Positions 11,875-26,800 are shown, counted from the stretch's first letter. The stretch is 64,000 nucleotides of DNA from Anarhynchus alexandrinus (GCA_008711295.1 VUYV01000291.1:636661-700660); one strand, 5' to 3'. Notes: generated from the letters alone by a model not told the origin. Program-made: numbers and translations.

Positions 11875-14800
11875 CTGGGGCCAGAAAACAACAGACAGCT
11901 TGTTCTGTAAGGACGGCAGGCTTTTACCAGCAATAAAAGTGACTGAAGGCATAAAGAGACCAAAAAAAAGTGGAAACATTTCAGAAATGCGATGAGGGGT
12001 AAAAAAAAAAAAAAAAAANGAAAAAAGAAGCACCAACTGTTAAGCACAGCAATAAGCAAGTTCAGCAAATATGATCAAAGAGCAAACAAGACGTGCAATA
12101 TTTCTGTTTTCAAATCTAACCCGCGGCAGCATCAATCCAACTGGCAGGCTGGTCGGCTGCCTGGCCCAGCCTGGCAATTAATAAAGTAAATCTGGATTCT
12201 CTTTCTGCAGCGCTAGGACTGCTCTGGGGACATCGGGACGTTTGTAGCCAGAAAGACGATCACTAACCCCCCCCTCCCCCAACCAGCAGGACCTACCCTC
12301 ACAAAATCTGTTTCGCTCACTAAAATCTACTCAGCATCTGACTCAAAATATGCATTTATCCTCTGTTACATAAACAAACAGGCACTGAAGGTCTGCCGGC
12401 TGCTGCCGAAGTTACCGCCTGTGACAACATCTCCAGCTACAGGATGATTCAACCTCTCCCTGCTCCGGCGTGGTGGGAGTCACGACATGAGGATGGAGAC
12501 CCCGCGGCGCCTCTCGCTGCCACGGGCCGGGCGAGCTGCTCCAGCGACGGCAGCCGGGAGCAAAGCTGCAGACGAAGGAGGGGAGGGGACACAGCCAGGG
12601 GCTTCTGCCCCATCTGGGAAGACAGAGCTGAGGAGACCTGCCGTAGCTCTCCACTACAACAGCTGATCGAAGGAAGGACACAAGTGCCATGTGCTGTATT
12701 TTAGGGACTGATTTCATAGTTGGAGATGGATTTTCTTAAAATAATGAAATATGTTGTCCTCCCCACACGGGATGAGAACCAGCTGCCTTCGAGAAGCCAA
12801 GAGGGAGCTGAACAGAACAGACCTTAACCCTAATTCCCACCCTTAACACAGACCAGTGGAAACCTCCTCCGAGGAAGAGGAGGGTGGGGGGGCTGAGGCT
12901 GCAGAGCAGCCAAAGTCATCGCAGCACGAGGAGAGACCCCGCCAGCTCCATCCCACAGCGCAGCCCTCACCGCCAGGCTGCAGTGGAGTTTTCGCAAGGA
13001 GAGCGGTGTCTGTAAGCACTTGTGTAACAGCCTGCCCGCAGACACCACCCCAGACACCACCCCGCTGCCTGCTGGGCAGTCCTCCTTCGTAACAGTACTG
13101 GAGCCAGACGCTCGCTTTAAGGCTCAGCTCAGTCCCCATTTGTCTCATTAAGCTCCGCTGCCAGCTTTCCTTTGAGTGCCGGCTTATTATTTCAGTCCAG
13201 TTTAGTTATCCCCGCCGTCAACCACGATTTAGAGCAGCAGCAAGGAGCAGCACGTTGAAGAAAGTGAGCTCTGCGCCGGAGCGGAGTGCCGAGGAGCTGC
13301 AGAGAGGGTTTTGCCGCCGGCTGCAGCGCACCATCGGCAAACCCTCCCCTGCAGCGCTCCCTCCCCGACACGCACTTCTTGGGAAAAAACATATTTCTCT
13401 CTTTTTATGTGTTAGGGCTCGGAAATAGCTCCCACGAGGGGAGTAAGAACACAAAGCTGAAATGGGAGGCTAGAAATTATGGGTTGGGCGCTCGGCAAGG
13501 GCTAATGGCGCTGCCTCGGGAGAGGACGCAACAGCAGCAGCCCTGTCTCAAGGGTGCCCTAAGGCTCTGGATCTGCCGTACATCACTAAATAGGAGCAGA
13601 CCCCAGACTGCCCCAGCAGACAGCCCCAGCAGCACCTGGTGCTCGTGAATGGTGCGATGCCCTCATCACTACCCCCACAAACCGTTGCTAGTGTAAAACA
13701 GCCCAGCAGACCAAATAACGTGAAACGGTCCCACTGGGGCAACGGTACCTTCATCCAGATTAATAACAATGCCATTGTGCCATCCTTAAAGGTAAAAGAC
13801 ATTCAGGATTTAAAACATTTATTTGAGGGCAGCTTGTTCTGGGCACGAGGAACAACATGGGTCACGGTCTGGTCCCATTTGTCCCTCAGCTGGCCGCCTT
13901 GTGCCAGCAGCTCCCAAACTGCAATCCATGCTCATTGCCAGAACGGATGTCAGCTTCTAACTCCAAAGGGACGCTCATCATACCGAACTGTACCCTAATT
14001 TAGGGCTCCTGGCATAGTTACAGGAGGACGAGCTGCAACTCTGGAGGCCAGTGTGGCACTCTGAATTGCTGGAGGAGTGTCTCTCTGCACTGAATGAGCC
14101 CATGGAGAGCAGCGTCAGATGCCGACACATTGCAGCACCAGTAGTTGCTGGGTTGCTGGGGGGCTGGAGGACGTCAGAGGTGTTGGGGACCCCTCGGTTT
14201 CATCACCTACGGCTCTCTCCAGTACATCTCAATCTCCAGTTTTCTCAGCAAAACTGGCAGCACCTCACAGAAACATGATTTCAAGGCTATTGCATAGGCT
14301 GCCAGACTGGAGGCACCGGGGCTCTGGCTGCAGTGCTACCAAAACCGCTTACAGAGCCACCACTGGGAGATGGGAATACATCCATCTATATATATTTTTT
14401 TTTTTTTCATCACCAGAAAGTTTTTGGGGTTTGTTAGAAAGCTTTCTGAAAGAAACGAGATATTTTAGACTCTTTTGGCAAAAATCCTAAAAGTTCTGCT
14501 TGGATTAAGCAGGCATAGGTATGCGGACACATACTGGCATCACTTTGTCATGTCCTTCAGGCTGCTGCACAGGCATCAGTCACTCACATTGTCTCTGCCC
14601 TACGTCACCTTTCTAAGTGTTTTCTCATCGCTTGAGCCGTTTTGCTCCCTGCGTAGCCTCTCTGGTCACACCAGTGGGATGGAGTTGCTCAGAGCCAGGC
14701 ATGGCGCTGGCTGGGTCTCATCCGATGATGCATGACAGCCCACAAGATATTCGCTAAAAATTCAGTAGGTGACGCAGAAAAGACATACGTAGGTTTGAAT

Positions 14801-17800
14801 CAAAAGTTCCTCCTGGCTGGTCTTGCCAAATATATGCCACCTCAAAGCCATAAAGGGGCTGACAAGATGAGAGGAAAGGAAAAAATAGGTTTGTTTTGCA
14901 CTAGGCTTTGGATTAAAAAGAAGTAGGAGTGAGGTTTAGCTCACAAAACACCACAGTAGATTTCAATTCATAAAATCCTTAGTTTCTCCTGATGAAAAGT
15001 CAAACTATGGCCCAGCACGAAACAGCTCTCAAGCACAGCCCTCTTCGGAGGGGAGCTGGTCAGCTGCTCTGGCAGGCTTCACGCTGTTTCCCACATATTT
15101 AATTTGCAACACGCTTCATTGAATATGCCCGCGTTACAAATGAAAGATTATTTGCAAAACAACATTTTTCAGCATTTGCCAAGCTCTGCTCCACGTGCAA
15201 ACTTGGACTGTGGTGGCAACAGCACATCAACTGCTTCGATCCCCAAGGACATTTTTGCCCATAAAGGCAAACCCGCCCCATCACCCCCTCAGCACTCCCA
15301 CACGGGCAAAGCCAGACTTAGCAAAGCAAATAATCTAACCCAGAAAGCACTTATCGCGGGGAAATTTCTATCCACCTGCTTCTGCCTCCCGCCAGGTGGG
15401 ATGGAAGCACTGTGCCTGCGTGGCAGGAACGTGCAGAACAGCCCATCTCCCCGCCAGGCGCTCACGCGACTGGGGTCGGTCTATGGAAACGTCCCCGGTG
15501 CAGCGCGAGAGCCGTTCTTCAGCCATTACCTGTCAAAATGACTTCATCTCCGTCCTGCAGGAATTTACGAGACTGTCCGCTGCCGAGAGGGATTTCTTTT
15601 GTCCCGTTCCAGGACAGCTCCAGCATGGAGCCGAAGCTCTCCGGCTCCTGCAGCAAGCGTTCATAAACAAACAAACAACTCTTTAGTGTCTGTCCTGCTG
15701 TTCAGCTACTTGCTGCTGGAAGTGCACACACAAGTACGTTAACTCTACAGAACAGAGCTTTGCCGTTTATTGAGTCCATTGATCCATTGGCTTATTTTCC
15801 TGCCTTTGCATTTTAATTGCTCGTTCGCTGTACGCAGCCACGCTTCCAGCCATTATCTGCCGTGCTTAACGTAGTGCTAAACCCCAGAAAAGCGGTTGGG
15901 GTCTGCTACAGGAAGAATGGAAACAAACTGAGGGCACTTCTACAAATCCAGTGCTTTTATGTAGTCACGTTTCAGAGTTTTATTTACCTTTTGTTCTTCA
16001 GGAGAGCAAAGCTGGCAAATGTTTGTAAGTCTTTAATGTCAGTCTGCAGTACAATAGCTTAGAGGAAACACAAAGCACTTCAGAAAGGCTCAAGTTGGAA
16101 GTATGGGTATTCCAACTTGGAAACAACTTACCCTGAAGCTGTCTTTCAGAACAGGATTTATATCTGATGTTTCAGAAAGTGCCTGTGCCTTACCCATGTA
16201 CTGCAACAACTGCGCACGTGGCAGTAGGAGCAGAACAATAGCTTGTGAAGTTACCTCCAACCGTGTAGGATTAGAGAAACTAAAAGTTGTACCCATGCAC
16301 CTTTTACATTCTACTCAGTAGTAAAAAAAGCTGCATTTCATACAGTATAAATGGGCCGTGTGGATGCTGGTGCACAGAAATTAGTTTGCATCTGTATTCA
16401 AATAGTTCTTAGGGAAGGGAACACAAGAGAAATTTAAAAAAAACCCAAACAACCAAACCTAAAACAATAGCAAAAACCCCACCAATTCTCAGTGCAGTCT
16501 TGGGGCTACCAAAGCATTAGCCCAAAGTGCCCAGGAAAGAACTGCAGATATTTTCACGGCTGCTCAAAGCAAACAGGGCTTAGACCCAGAGCCCCACTCG
16601 GTTGGTTTTGGGTTGCCGAGCAGCTCTCAGTGACTATCGTTATTTAAACACTTACGGGTCCACTGATTGTGCCAGAGGCCAGGAGATCTCCAGGTCTGAG
16701 GTTGCAGCCGTTGATTGAATGGTGAGCCAGCTGCTGCTTCATGGTCCAGTACATGTGCTGGAGGAAGGAGGAAGAGGAGGCTAAAGCAATGAAGGACAAA
16801 CCTCTCTGGCATGCCATCAGCCTACGCAGACCGTATTGCATTCTCGAGACGATGCCGGTAAGCGTATCCCTAAAGAAAAGTTTCCTTATTTAATCAGGAA
16901 CCTTCAGCAGCCTAAAAGTGACCTCCACAGCTGCATTCCCAGTAGCTACTGCGGCCTGGCTGATGCCCTTCTAAATGGTGACCAGGAGCTGCTATGCACA
17001 TATAAAACACATAATTTAACATGCAATTTAGTCCTTTAAATTCTCTCTTCTCTCAGCTGGATGCAATTTCTCATCTTCTTCTTCCTCTTTAAGGCCAGCA
17101 CTGCTGACCCAGGATCCATGATTAAGTCCGGTATTTTAATGAGTTTATAGAAAAATCTCCTTCTTACTGATCTGCTGACTACTGATTTACTGATTAAGGT
17201 AATTACTATGCAAAGCACCAAATGTGAATACCAAATTGACTGAGAAATCCCGCAGCTGGTACACACACCTCCTGGCTCCGCCGAGCCCGCCGAGGCAGAG
17301 CCACCGCGCTGCCCACGAGGGGCCGGGGCAGCCCCGGGCTCAGGGCCGTGCTGCGGCAGCGAGTGCGCAGCTAAATTCCCGGCGGCAATTGCAGAGCTGC
17401 ACTGCACCTCGGCACGGCGGGAGGCGATTCCCTCTGCTCTCACCGCTCCCCGTCGAATGAGCACACAACTTACGATGCTCCGAGCAGCAGAAAGAGCTGC
17501 CCCCTTCTTCAGTGCCCGAGGATTCAGGTGTTGCCATCTCAATAGGGGTGAACCATCACCACCCTCCGCTCTTCTCCCTCCGACCCCTACGCACGCACCA
17601 GCCCTCATCTTCAGCTAATGTCTGAAATCCCCTAAGGCTGGAGGTGATGGCATCGGCGAGATTTCAAACAAATAAAAGACGCTGGAGTCTTACCTTGAAA
17701 TTGGATCTGCATACGGTGGTTGGCACGCTCATTCCTTCTCCTGCGGAAAATAAAAAATAAGAGGCAGGGAAGCAATTTGCTTGTGTTAGATGAATGATGT

Positions 17801-20800
17801 TGGAGTCTTTAGATTTTACAGACGGATGGAGACTTCTTTTATCATGGTAATCCCTAGCTGGAAACAAGTAACAACATTTTCTATCCCGATAAGGCGGCCA
17901 GCATCCCATGGAAAACAAGCGTGTGGGTGGCACTGGGGTAGTATGGAGGTGCCCATTTCCTTCTCTCTGCTCTACTAAGGAACCGGCACCTGGACCTACC
18001 GGTCAGCGGGGCCATGAGCTGCGGGTCTGAGCCGAGTCAACATCCGAATCTCACGTATAGCTGCTCTTTCCGTGCCCCGCTTGCCCCTGCCCGCGCAGGC
18101 AGAGCTGATCCCCTGCGAGGCATTCCCTCCGTGACACACTGCTGCACGGCCAACGGGGAGCACGAAGAGCTTTGCCTCTTGCTCTGACAGAGGCAATCGG
18201 GGCAAAGACGGGAAAAGAGAACCCCGGAGCCAAGAGCAAAACTGTCTGAAACACGCGGTGGTTCTGCATCCCTTACTCAGCAATTTCAGCTTTATAACCC
18301 GCTCAGCATTGCCGTACCTTTAATAGCAACAAAGAGCTTGATGTCGAAAGTGTAGGGCTCTTTATCCTGAAGGTAGGGCAGCGGCTTGGGATCCTAAAAG
18401 CACACAAAAGGCACCACAGCCTAAACAAACAGAAAGGAGCCATCCCACGAGCCATCCCAGTGAGTTGCTGTTTAACCGGCCTGTGCTGTGCCCCCCATTT
18501 ACTTCACTGCTGTTACTGCTCAGATTAGTGCTTTGCTTGCTCTTACGCACACACTTCTAAAGATCTTTCTGAACAGACGCGATGTCCATACAATCCAATT
18601 CCTTTTGCTGCACGTAGGCTCCAAAAGCCCTCTCCATCACTGCAGCGTGGACGTTTATCTAAAACGAATGCAGCGCTAGCACACCTTTTCTCTGTGCAGG
18701 CACAGAGAAGACGGTGAGTTCTGTGCAAGAATCTTTATTATCTTTTTCAATTTTAACTAAACCTCTACGTAGAGCAGACCACTGGAAATGCTTGAACAAA
18801 GTGTTTTGGCCCGAGTCCACTCTCTCTCCACTGTTTGCTGGATGCCACGGGCTACCAAACACTAACAAGAAGCTCTCCGACTAGTTTCTTTCCCGGGTGT
18901 TTTGAAGGAGCTGACACCTCAGGCAGGATGACAGCTCAGGGCACAACGTGCCAGCGCCAGTGACAGCGAGGAGCGTTTGAACTCAGAGGGCCCAGGGTGC
19001 CTTCATACGTTTGGAAGCAGGATCACACTTGTGAACTCTTTGAAGAAAGCTCTTGGCAGTGACACAGCTCAGTGATTTCTCCTGGTGGGACCTGCCAGCT
19101 CTGCTGAGCTGTGTCTAGCACTGCTTTGCCTTTATTTCAACCCTTTCTCTTGCTAACCTGGACAGGGTTTGGCAACACGAATGGCATGAGAGCTTCCATG
19201 GTAACAACCCAAGGAGAGATGGTTGTGGCAAAGCTCTTGCTCAGGAAGGGACCCAGAGGAACGTATTCCCATTTCTGGATGTCACGGGCTAGGAAGGAAA
19301 AAATCAAAGCAGTGCTGTTAAACATATCCTAGGAGCTGTGCAGCCATCACACCTGGGAAAGAGTAACACAGATTGGAAATGCTATCGCCACCCTTCTCCA
19401 GCCGTCGTGCCCACATCCTGATTTAAATCCATCTCTTTCAGACCCTCAAACCAATTTTCTTAGACCAGCTAGGTTAGGAAGAAAAGCCAGCAGTAATTAA
19501 AACAAGTCAGGCCATCCCCGTATAACCAGTATTCTTATCCCCGGTTTAGTTAATGCTTTTACACCCAGCTAATGGTCTGTGCCAGTCGCAAGACCAATTT
19601 CAACGAGTTAAATCTATGCAGAGACTGAGGGATTTGTGATTGCCAAATGCTTTTCCTACTCCTGACACTGAAATCGATCCTCTGTTGGAATCACCATCCT
19701 CAGGTCTGCTCCATCCCTGCCCAGAAGAAACTAGACTGGTATTAGCTCTTTCGTAAGTAAATAAATCTTCATTAGGCAGCAATTTCTGGTTCTACTGATT
19801 GACCGAAGATGGATTGAGATAGAGCCTAAGAAATGCAGACAGCATTTCATTTTCATCCCTTTCAGCTGTACCCAGAGGTTTCAGTGATCACTATTCTACT
19901 ATTAAAATATATCATTTATCCCCATCTAAGGTTTCCCGTGATGCTGTGACCCCCTCTCCAGGCAGACTCCCGCAGCACCGATTACCGCTCCAGTCATTCA
20001 TAAGGACCATCCCAAAGATGTGCTCCTGGGCTCTGCTGATAGGAATTGGCTCCCCATACTTGTTTCCAGGACCCACAAAGAATGCCTGAAATTGAAAAGC
20101 GAAATGTGGATTAAAGAATTTTTTGAAGCTAAAAATCCTTATTGCACAGAGGTTTCCACGCATGAGCAACAGAGGTGGGACAGGATGGGGTTTGCATCAT
20201 TTTCCACACACGACTAGGCAAAACCCATGGCCTAACCCCCTCTTTCTTCCCCTCCATGAAGCTGGCAGGCTTGAAACACTTAAGAGCACTGTGTTGCTAA
20301 GAGACAGTCGTTAAACAAGGGGATGATGTTGTCAAAATGCAGAAGCAAAAATGGTCCCTCCTAATTTCAGCCCGGATACAGAACAGGTTTGCCCGCTGAA
20401 GTGACTCTGTTTGCTGCAGGCGGTGAACAGGACAGAGTTTAGGGTCATCCGAGGGGATGCTGAACGTGGCTGGAGCCCGTCAGGGCAGTGGGGAAGGGGA
20501 GGCAGGTGGAGAAATGCGCCCACTGAGTAAAATGGGTCATGAACTGGGCGCCTGTGCTTGCTCCCCTAGAAAATGTACAGCCTAAGCACGTGGCAGAGAA
20601 ACCTGCAGGGAATCTCAGGTGTCTCTTTCCACAAACAATATGGAAGTTTTTGCTTCCAAAGCCTTTATCAGTCTAAATCCGCTCTCACAGCAGCCAGTGG
20701 TAAAATTCAGGCTGCAAAGCAGAGTATGGCTGCACTGTGTGTACCCCACTTTGTGGGACTGCCCCCCGCTTTATATATAGCATTGATCTGCAAAGCATAC

Positions 20801-23800
20801 AGCATTAAAGGCTTTCATTTCATGTTTAGTACCATTTCCCTTAATATTAGACTTCTTCCACTTTTTTTTTTTTTTAAGGGGAGAGATGGGGAATAAATCA
20901 TATAAAATGACATACAACGTATAAATCATAATGAACAATCCTATAAACCCCTCCCTTCTGGGTCACACTAAGCCACGAGAAGACGCACCTTCCAAGGATG
21001 TTTTGTTACGACACCCACAGCACAGGTTTCATCTTTCCAGCCAGAAGGACGAGGAGTTTGAGTCGCACTGCCAAGAACTCACGGCTTCCTCTGCTCTAGA
21101 CTCAAGGCTCAGACAGTCTGTACTTCCAAAATCCCCAGCGTGCATTAAAAGGTCCCGGCCGCAGCGCAGAGCTAACGGCTAACCAGATAACAGGCTGGGC
21201 TACCTGCTAAAAAGAATTACGCCTGCCTGCTTCCAGCCTGCTGCACTGGTGCTCAGATTTGGCCAGACGAGCTCTTTCCAGCCTGAAAGCCGTATTAGCA
21301 AACCGCTGAAGGAGCTGATGCACGCTGCAGCGGGGCAGAAGGGAAGGTTCCCCCCAGAAATCTGTACTGCCTGCTGCACAGACTGCTCGGAGGGAAACAC
21401 GGGAACGCGCCTTCCTAAAGCTAAACCTACCTTTTCTTCCCTGTTTCTAATTTAATGGGAAAAAAAAAAAGCCCCGTCTTACCATTTCTAACTCGATATC
21501 CAGACGTTTACAAGCACCAAACACGGGAGGTTTATCTGTGGGCAGAAGAAAGAGTATTTTCCAACAGGAAGGCAAGGAGGGAAATAAAATTAACAGCCAG
21601 AAGAAACAGAGTGGCTGGTGCTGCCTGGCTTGCAAACACAAGAGGGACTTGACTCGGGGCTGTCTCTTGCCCTGAGCTCAGACTGGACTTTAGACAAGGC
21701 ATCCCAGACCCTTCCTCTTGCAGGAAAAATGAAACATTAAAAAAAATTAAGAAGCCACATTAAAAGCCCACCATGGACTCACCATTATCAGGTCTCATTT
21801 GCCCCACAGGTCTCCGGATGGGCGTCCCGGACACCACAACGGACGATGCCCGGCCGTGATAACCAACGGGTAAGTGCAGCCTTGTGAAAGAGCATCACAG
21901 AGCACGGGTTAGCTGTGCAACCATCGCCATCCAGAGCCACTTTTTGGGGTGAAAGCACCACGGGGGTGCGAGGCACGAGGCCCATCTGCATGGATGGGCA
22001 CGGACATTTGCACCTTACTTGCTCTGAGATAAAGACGTGAACAAACTATAATCCAAAGCCATGTGGCTGTGTTTAATGCACTTCTGTGCCACTGCTCCAC
22101 TTAATTCCACAGAGCTTAAACCCTGCTTCCTTGTCACTAAGCAAAACATGATTTTTTAGGTAAATCTGTCTTTGAACTAGAGGGCTGCATTGCAATCAGT
22201 GCGGCTGCTGCAATGAAATGCAGCGCAGACTCGGCTAAGGCTGGGGAAATGTGGGTTTCGGTTCTGTTATCAAACTCTTGACAGTACAGATTCTCATCTG
22301 CTATAACTCAAATCAGTATCTTGCCGAAAGACTACTCAGATCTTTAAAACTTATATATACATACAGATAAGTATGCAAAATAATGCTGCACCAGAGAAAA
22401 AAACCTGAACTACCCACCAGTTCGGCATCAAAGCGTTCTCCTTTCCCCTAAACATGATCCCAACGTTTGTGGCATGTTGGCGTGAAGAATAGAAGTCAGT
22501 GTAATCTCCTGCGTGGAAAGAAGCCCATAAAATAAGGAACCATGGTAGGAAAGTCCCTCATCTACTGGGGCTAAAGCACATCCTACACGGCTGGCAATGA
22601 AACGAGCAGGAAAGGAGACAGCGAGAGCATCAGGCAGAGGCATGTAGCAACATCTAATATTGTTAGCACAGAGATGTGTTTAGTAAAAGTGGTGATTAAG
22701 AGTTCACCTACAAATTATGCACACAAAACTGGCCTTTTTTTTGGTTTTTTTTTGTTTGTTTGTTTGTTTTTGAAGCCTCAGGTAAAGAAGAAGGGGGGGA
22801 AAGCGCAAGGAGGTGAAGCAGCAGCATCTTTCCAGAGGCGATCCAGGCCCCGCTGCTCTCCGTCTCCCCGGTGGTACCCCGGTGGAGGGAATCGGCTCAT
22901 ACTCAGGACTTCTGCTGCCCTCTGCTGCCATCCCCGGCAAACAGCTCCCCGCCTCTCCGTTTACTGGGAAATCAGAGGGTTTGGGGGAAAAAACCTCAGC
23001 TTGGGAGGGGGCATTTACATTACGCTAAGTTGTTTTGCGAGCTGGGAAAGTTATCTTGCAGCCCCAGCAGAGGATGCAGCGAGTGTTTGCTCTCAGGACA
23101 AGCACGAATCGTGCACAGGACAGAGCTGAACACAAGTGCAGCAGAAATCTAAATAACGCGTAGCAGAAATCTAAATAACTCGTAGCTGAGCTCTCTCACT
23201 CACAGCACCCCTGAGTGCCAGGAGCCAGCAATGCTTTGACAGGACACACTCGCCCTGAAACTATTTGCATGAAGGTATCGCATCTACGGGAACTCATCCC
23301 GGTGCCTCTGAGCCAGGCTAGACTTTGTCCCAAACCAGGGCTCTGCCCCCCGGGAGCCAGAAGCCCAGCGGGAACAGGGCTTGGCCGGGAAACGGGCCAG
23401 TTCACGCTCCTGCTCCTGGGAAGGTCACATCCCGCGACTGATGTTGATCAAGTTGGTTCGGGTCCAAATATAAATTTCTGTTAAAAACAGGAGAATGTTT
23501 ATATATCTACGCGGGTACACTCGCTCCAAAGAAGTCCGCGGCCTCATGGGAGCGGAGGTGAGATTTGGGATGCAGAGTAATAGCCGGAGCGGAGGCTCAC
23601 GCGTGTTTGTGAGGCTGTGCCGGAGCATCCGCCTCGCAACACTCTGGAAGAGCTGAATTGTTTTCTGATAGCAAACGGGGGAAATGTTGGAAACTGAACA
23701 AGTGTTTCTTCCCTGGCTCCAGTCACAAAGGCCTTTGGTGATGCCAACCTGGTGACAAGAGTTATACGGCACCAGACAACCCCGATTCAGTGAAAAACGC

Positions 23801-26800
23801 ACCCAGGAATTTTCTGGCTGCTACAGAGCCCCCCAGGCTTTTATTCCTGCGCCACGGGCGGCACCTACCTTTCATTACGTACAATAACCTACTCCTGCCT
23901 CCTGCAAAACCCATTCCCTGTCACGGCTGTGAGGTGTCTGTCTGGGGGAGCTGGAAATGGAGCAGCTTTGGCGGGCGGGAGCGCGGGGCAGCGCGGGGCG
24001 GCCCTCACCGGGGGAGACTCACCGATGCGGGCCGGCAGGTGCATCGTCGCGGAAGCCTGAGGCACAAACGCCCTGAAAGGGAAAACCACCGCTTCAGCTC
24101 TGGGGAAACTTGCAGCTCTCCCCCCTGAGCGGTTTATCAGCGTGTAAGAGGCTGACTCTCCCTCCGAGCTCCTTCCTTAAGTTATTTTTGCAAAGCCTTG
24201 CAGCAAAGAAAAACCCCAAAACTTGCAGAAAAACTTAAGACGACTGCACAAGGTGCCGTTACTGGGGTGGTTCCCACCGAAAGGAGCATCCATGAGGGAG
24301 GGAGCTGGGTGGTTTCCCAAGGGGCACAGAGAAACACGCCACGCACACAGCTGAGCAGGTCACGGAGGGGATGGTTTTTAATGGACACGGCTCTCGGTTT
24401 GAGCCTGTTTGAGCCACTGGGGCTGCTCAGGGAAAGTCCCTGTGTCCAGCAGCGGTTCAGCCCCTCTCCTGCACAGGGAATCCCCCCGGCAGGACAGGGG
24501 GGAACCGCTCCTGCTCGCTGCCGGGGCAGCGTTTAAAGCATCGCTCCGGACAAGCAAGAAGGCGCCCGATTAATGGACGCACAGGTTTTCCCCTCAGCGC
24601 AGCACGGAGCCGAGCACAGCCCTCCCCTCCCACCCCCACGCCGGCGCGCCGCCCCTGCATCGGGAGCCCATTTGCGACAACGGGTCCGTTTTTAGCCAAA
24701 TCGGGGGGTTTCTGAGGAGGGGTTGGAGGGGTCTCCCTGAGGCAGAAGGCACAGGCCGGGCCGTGCTGGGGGGCGGTGGGAGAGGTGGAGCGGAGACCCC
24801 GCGCAGCCACCTCTCCATGGAAGGCCGCGGCGGAGGGGATGTAATTAAGAGAGGGGAGCCCTCAGCGTGCTCCAAACCCCCCGGAGGTGGCAGGTGGCCG
24901 CCTTCAGACCTGCGGTTTTGGCGCTGCCCGGGATCAGCGGGCGCTCGGGGCGGTACCACGCACGGCGGAAGGGCCCCCGCGACTCCCCGCTCCCGCCTCA
25001 CCTCCTCCGCAGCTCCGTGTCGTCCCTCAGGGCCGGCTCGCCGGCTGACAGCAGCTTCTGGAGAAGAGCCCTCGCCTCCGTCCACGCCGCCCGGCCCAGC
25101 CCCATGAAGGCGTTCAGGGTGGGCTGACAAGGCCGCACGGAGAGGTGGGGCGGCGGATAAAACACCACGTTTTGCTAAACCTTCGCACGCAGGGAAGATG
25201 TCCTCCACTTCCACCCCGGGGCTGAGCGCCGGCCGGCCGGCCAGGGTTACGTGGCAGCGGTTGCCCGGGTTGCCCGTCCTCCCTCTCCATAACCGCCTGC
25301 ACCCCCGTCCTCCCCCCACAGGTCCTCCGAAGCGGGACCTGCTGCGCGTTTGCGTCATGCCCGTCCCCACACACGACTTCGGACCTGAGCAGCTTTGATA
25401 TCTCCACCAGACACTATTTATGTTTACCCGTCCCCTTAACGCAACTCCCTTATCCTTAAAATCCCATCCAATTCCTTGCCACGAAGTGCTGAAGGCACAA
25501 GCGGGATTGAAGTAATGTTTAGGCTTTCCGTCAGACCGCTGCATTGCCAAAGTCTGACGAAACGTTCAGCGCAATTGTCCTTTGGCCCCGCGACGGCTCT
25601 GCTGTCCGTGCGGTCGCAGGGGTGATGAGTTCTCCCTGCACGCAGAGCCCGCCTGACCACGCGTTTCCAGTTCACATTTGTTATCTCACCACTAATTGCT
25701 AAAATCCCTCGTGGAATCATAGAATCATAGAATGGTTCAGGTTGGAAAGGACCTTGAAGATCATCGAGCTCCAACCCCCCTGCCATAGGCAGGGACACCT
25801 CCCAGATTATTTCTAAAATGTGTGTGGAAATTAGAACAGCCTCTGATAAATACCTGGTCGAAGACATGCTGATGTTTGGCGAGAGCTGGTCCATTGAACA
25901 GATGTTTAATGACGCTGAGATCCAAAATCTGGTCCCCAATCGCTACCCCGAGCCTGTGCCGGGGCTGCAAAGCAGCGAGAGGAGGGGGGGAAGAGAAGAA
26001 GAGGTTATGCGTGTACCCACAAATCCTCCGAAGAGGGCATGGGGGAAGACAGTGACCGCAGAGAGTTTAACCCATCAGGGACAAGGGTCTGATGTCACAG
26101 CAACTGACCATTAAAAGCCACCAGATGAGACCGGCCGCTGAAAAACGTTAAGACCTAGAAGCAGAGCATCACTGCAGACTCCCTGTAGACCTTGAGGGGT
26201 GGGAGAGAGCCTTCTCCTCATCCCCGTCTTTTGGGGGAAAGACAGGACAAGCAGCACAGGTTCCTTTCCCTCCTCCCTTTCCCCCAGAAGTATTTGCCCA
26301 CCCCTCGTTGATGACACGCATTGCAGAATTAGTCCTGACTAACCTGAAATACACTGTGAATGCTATTCCTCTTTCTGTAGGTGGGGAAGTGAAGCACAGA
26401 CGCACTACGGGCAGGACTGATCTCACCCCTATAACCACGTAATCTGAGAAACAGGCATTTCTGCACCACAGTCCCTCCCCAGAAGACGAAGCGTGCTCTG
26501 GACTCCGCTGACGGTATCGGGAGCGCGGCGCACCTCGCTCAGCCGCGTTATTCCCGTACGGCATCGAAGGAGGCCGCCCTACGCAGCCCATCCTCACGCC
26601 GTGCATGGAGCCCGTGACACGCGTGCAAACCCCGGTCCGGATCCTCGCTACGGGGACAGCTTCCCGCACGGGAGGGAGACGGCGGCTGCGTTCGCCGGAC
26701 AGATGCCGCCGAGGACACAAAGGCCCTGTTCATCCACCGCGGCTCTCGCAGGGCCGGCGCCAACGCGTGCGGAGCCGGCGGCGACGGCGGGGGAGCAGCA

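Noticed and set aside
17036..17608. 190-residue open frame on the - strand within FAH intron 11
   Set aside because: No family similarity and lies wholly in an intron with a GC-rich core; chance.
24594..25550. 318-residue open frame on the - strand
   Set aside because: It overlaps FAH exon 3, partly in another frame, in CpG-rich DNA where stops are rare. The translation is low-complexity Pro/Gly/Arg with no recognisable domain outside the FAH exon.
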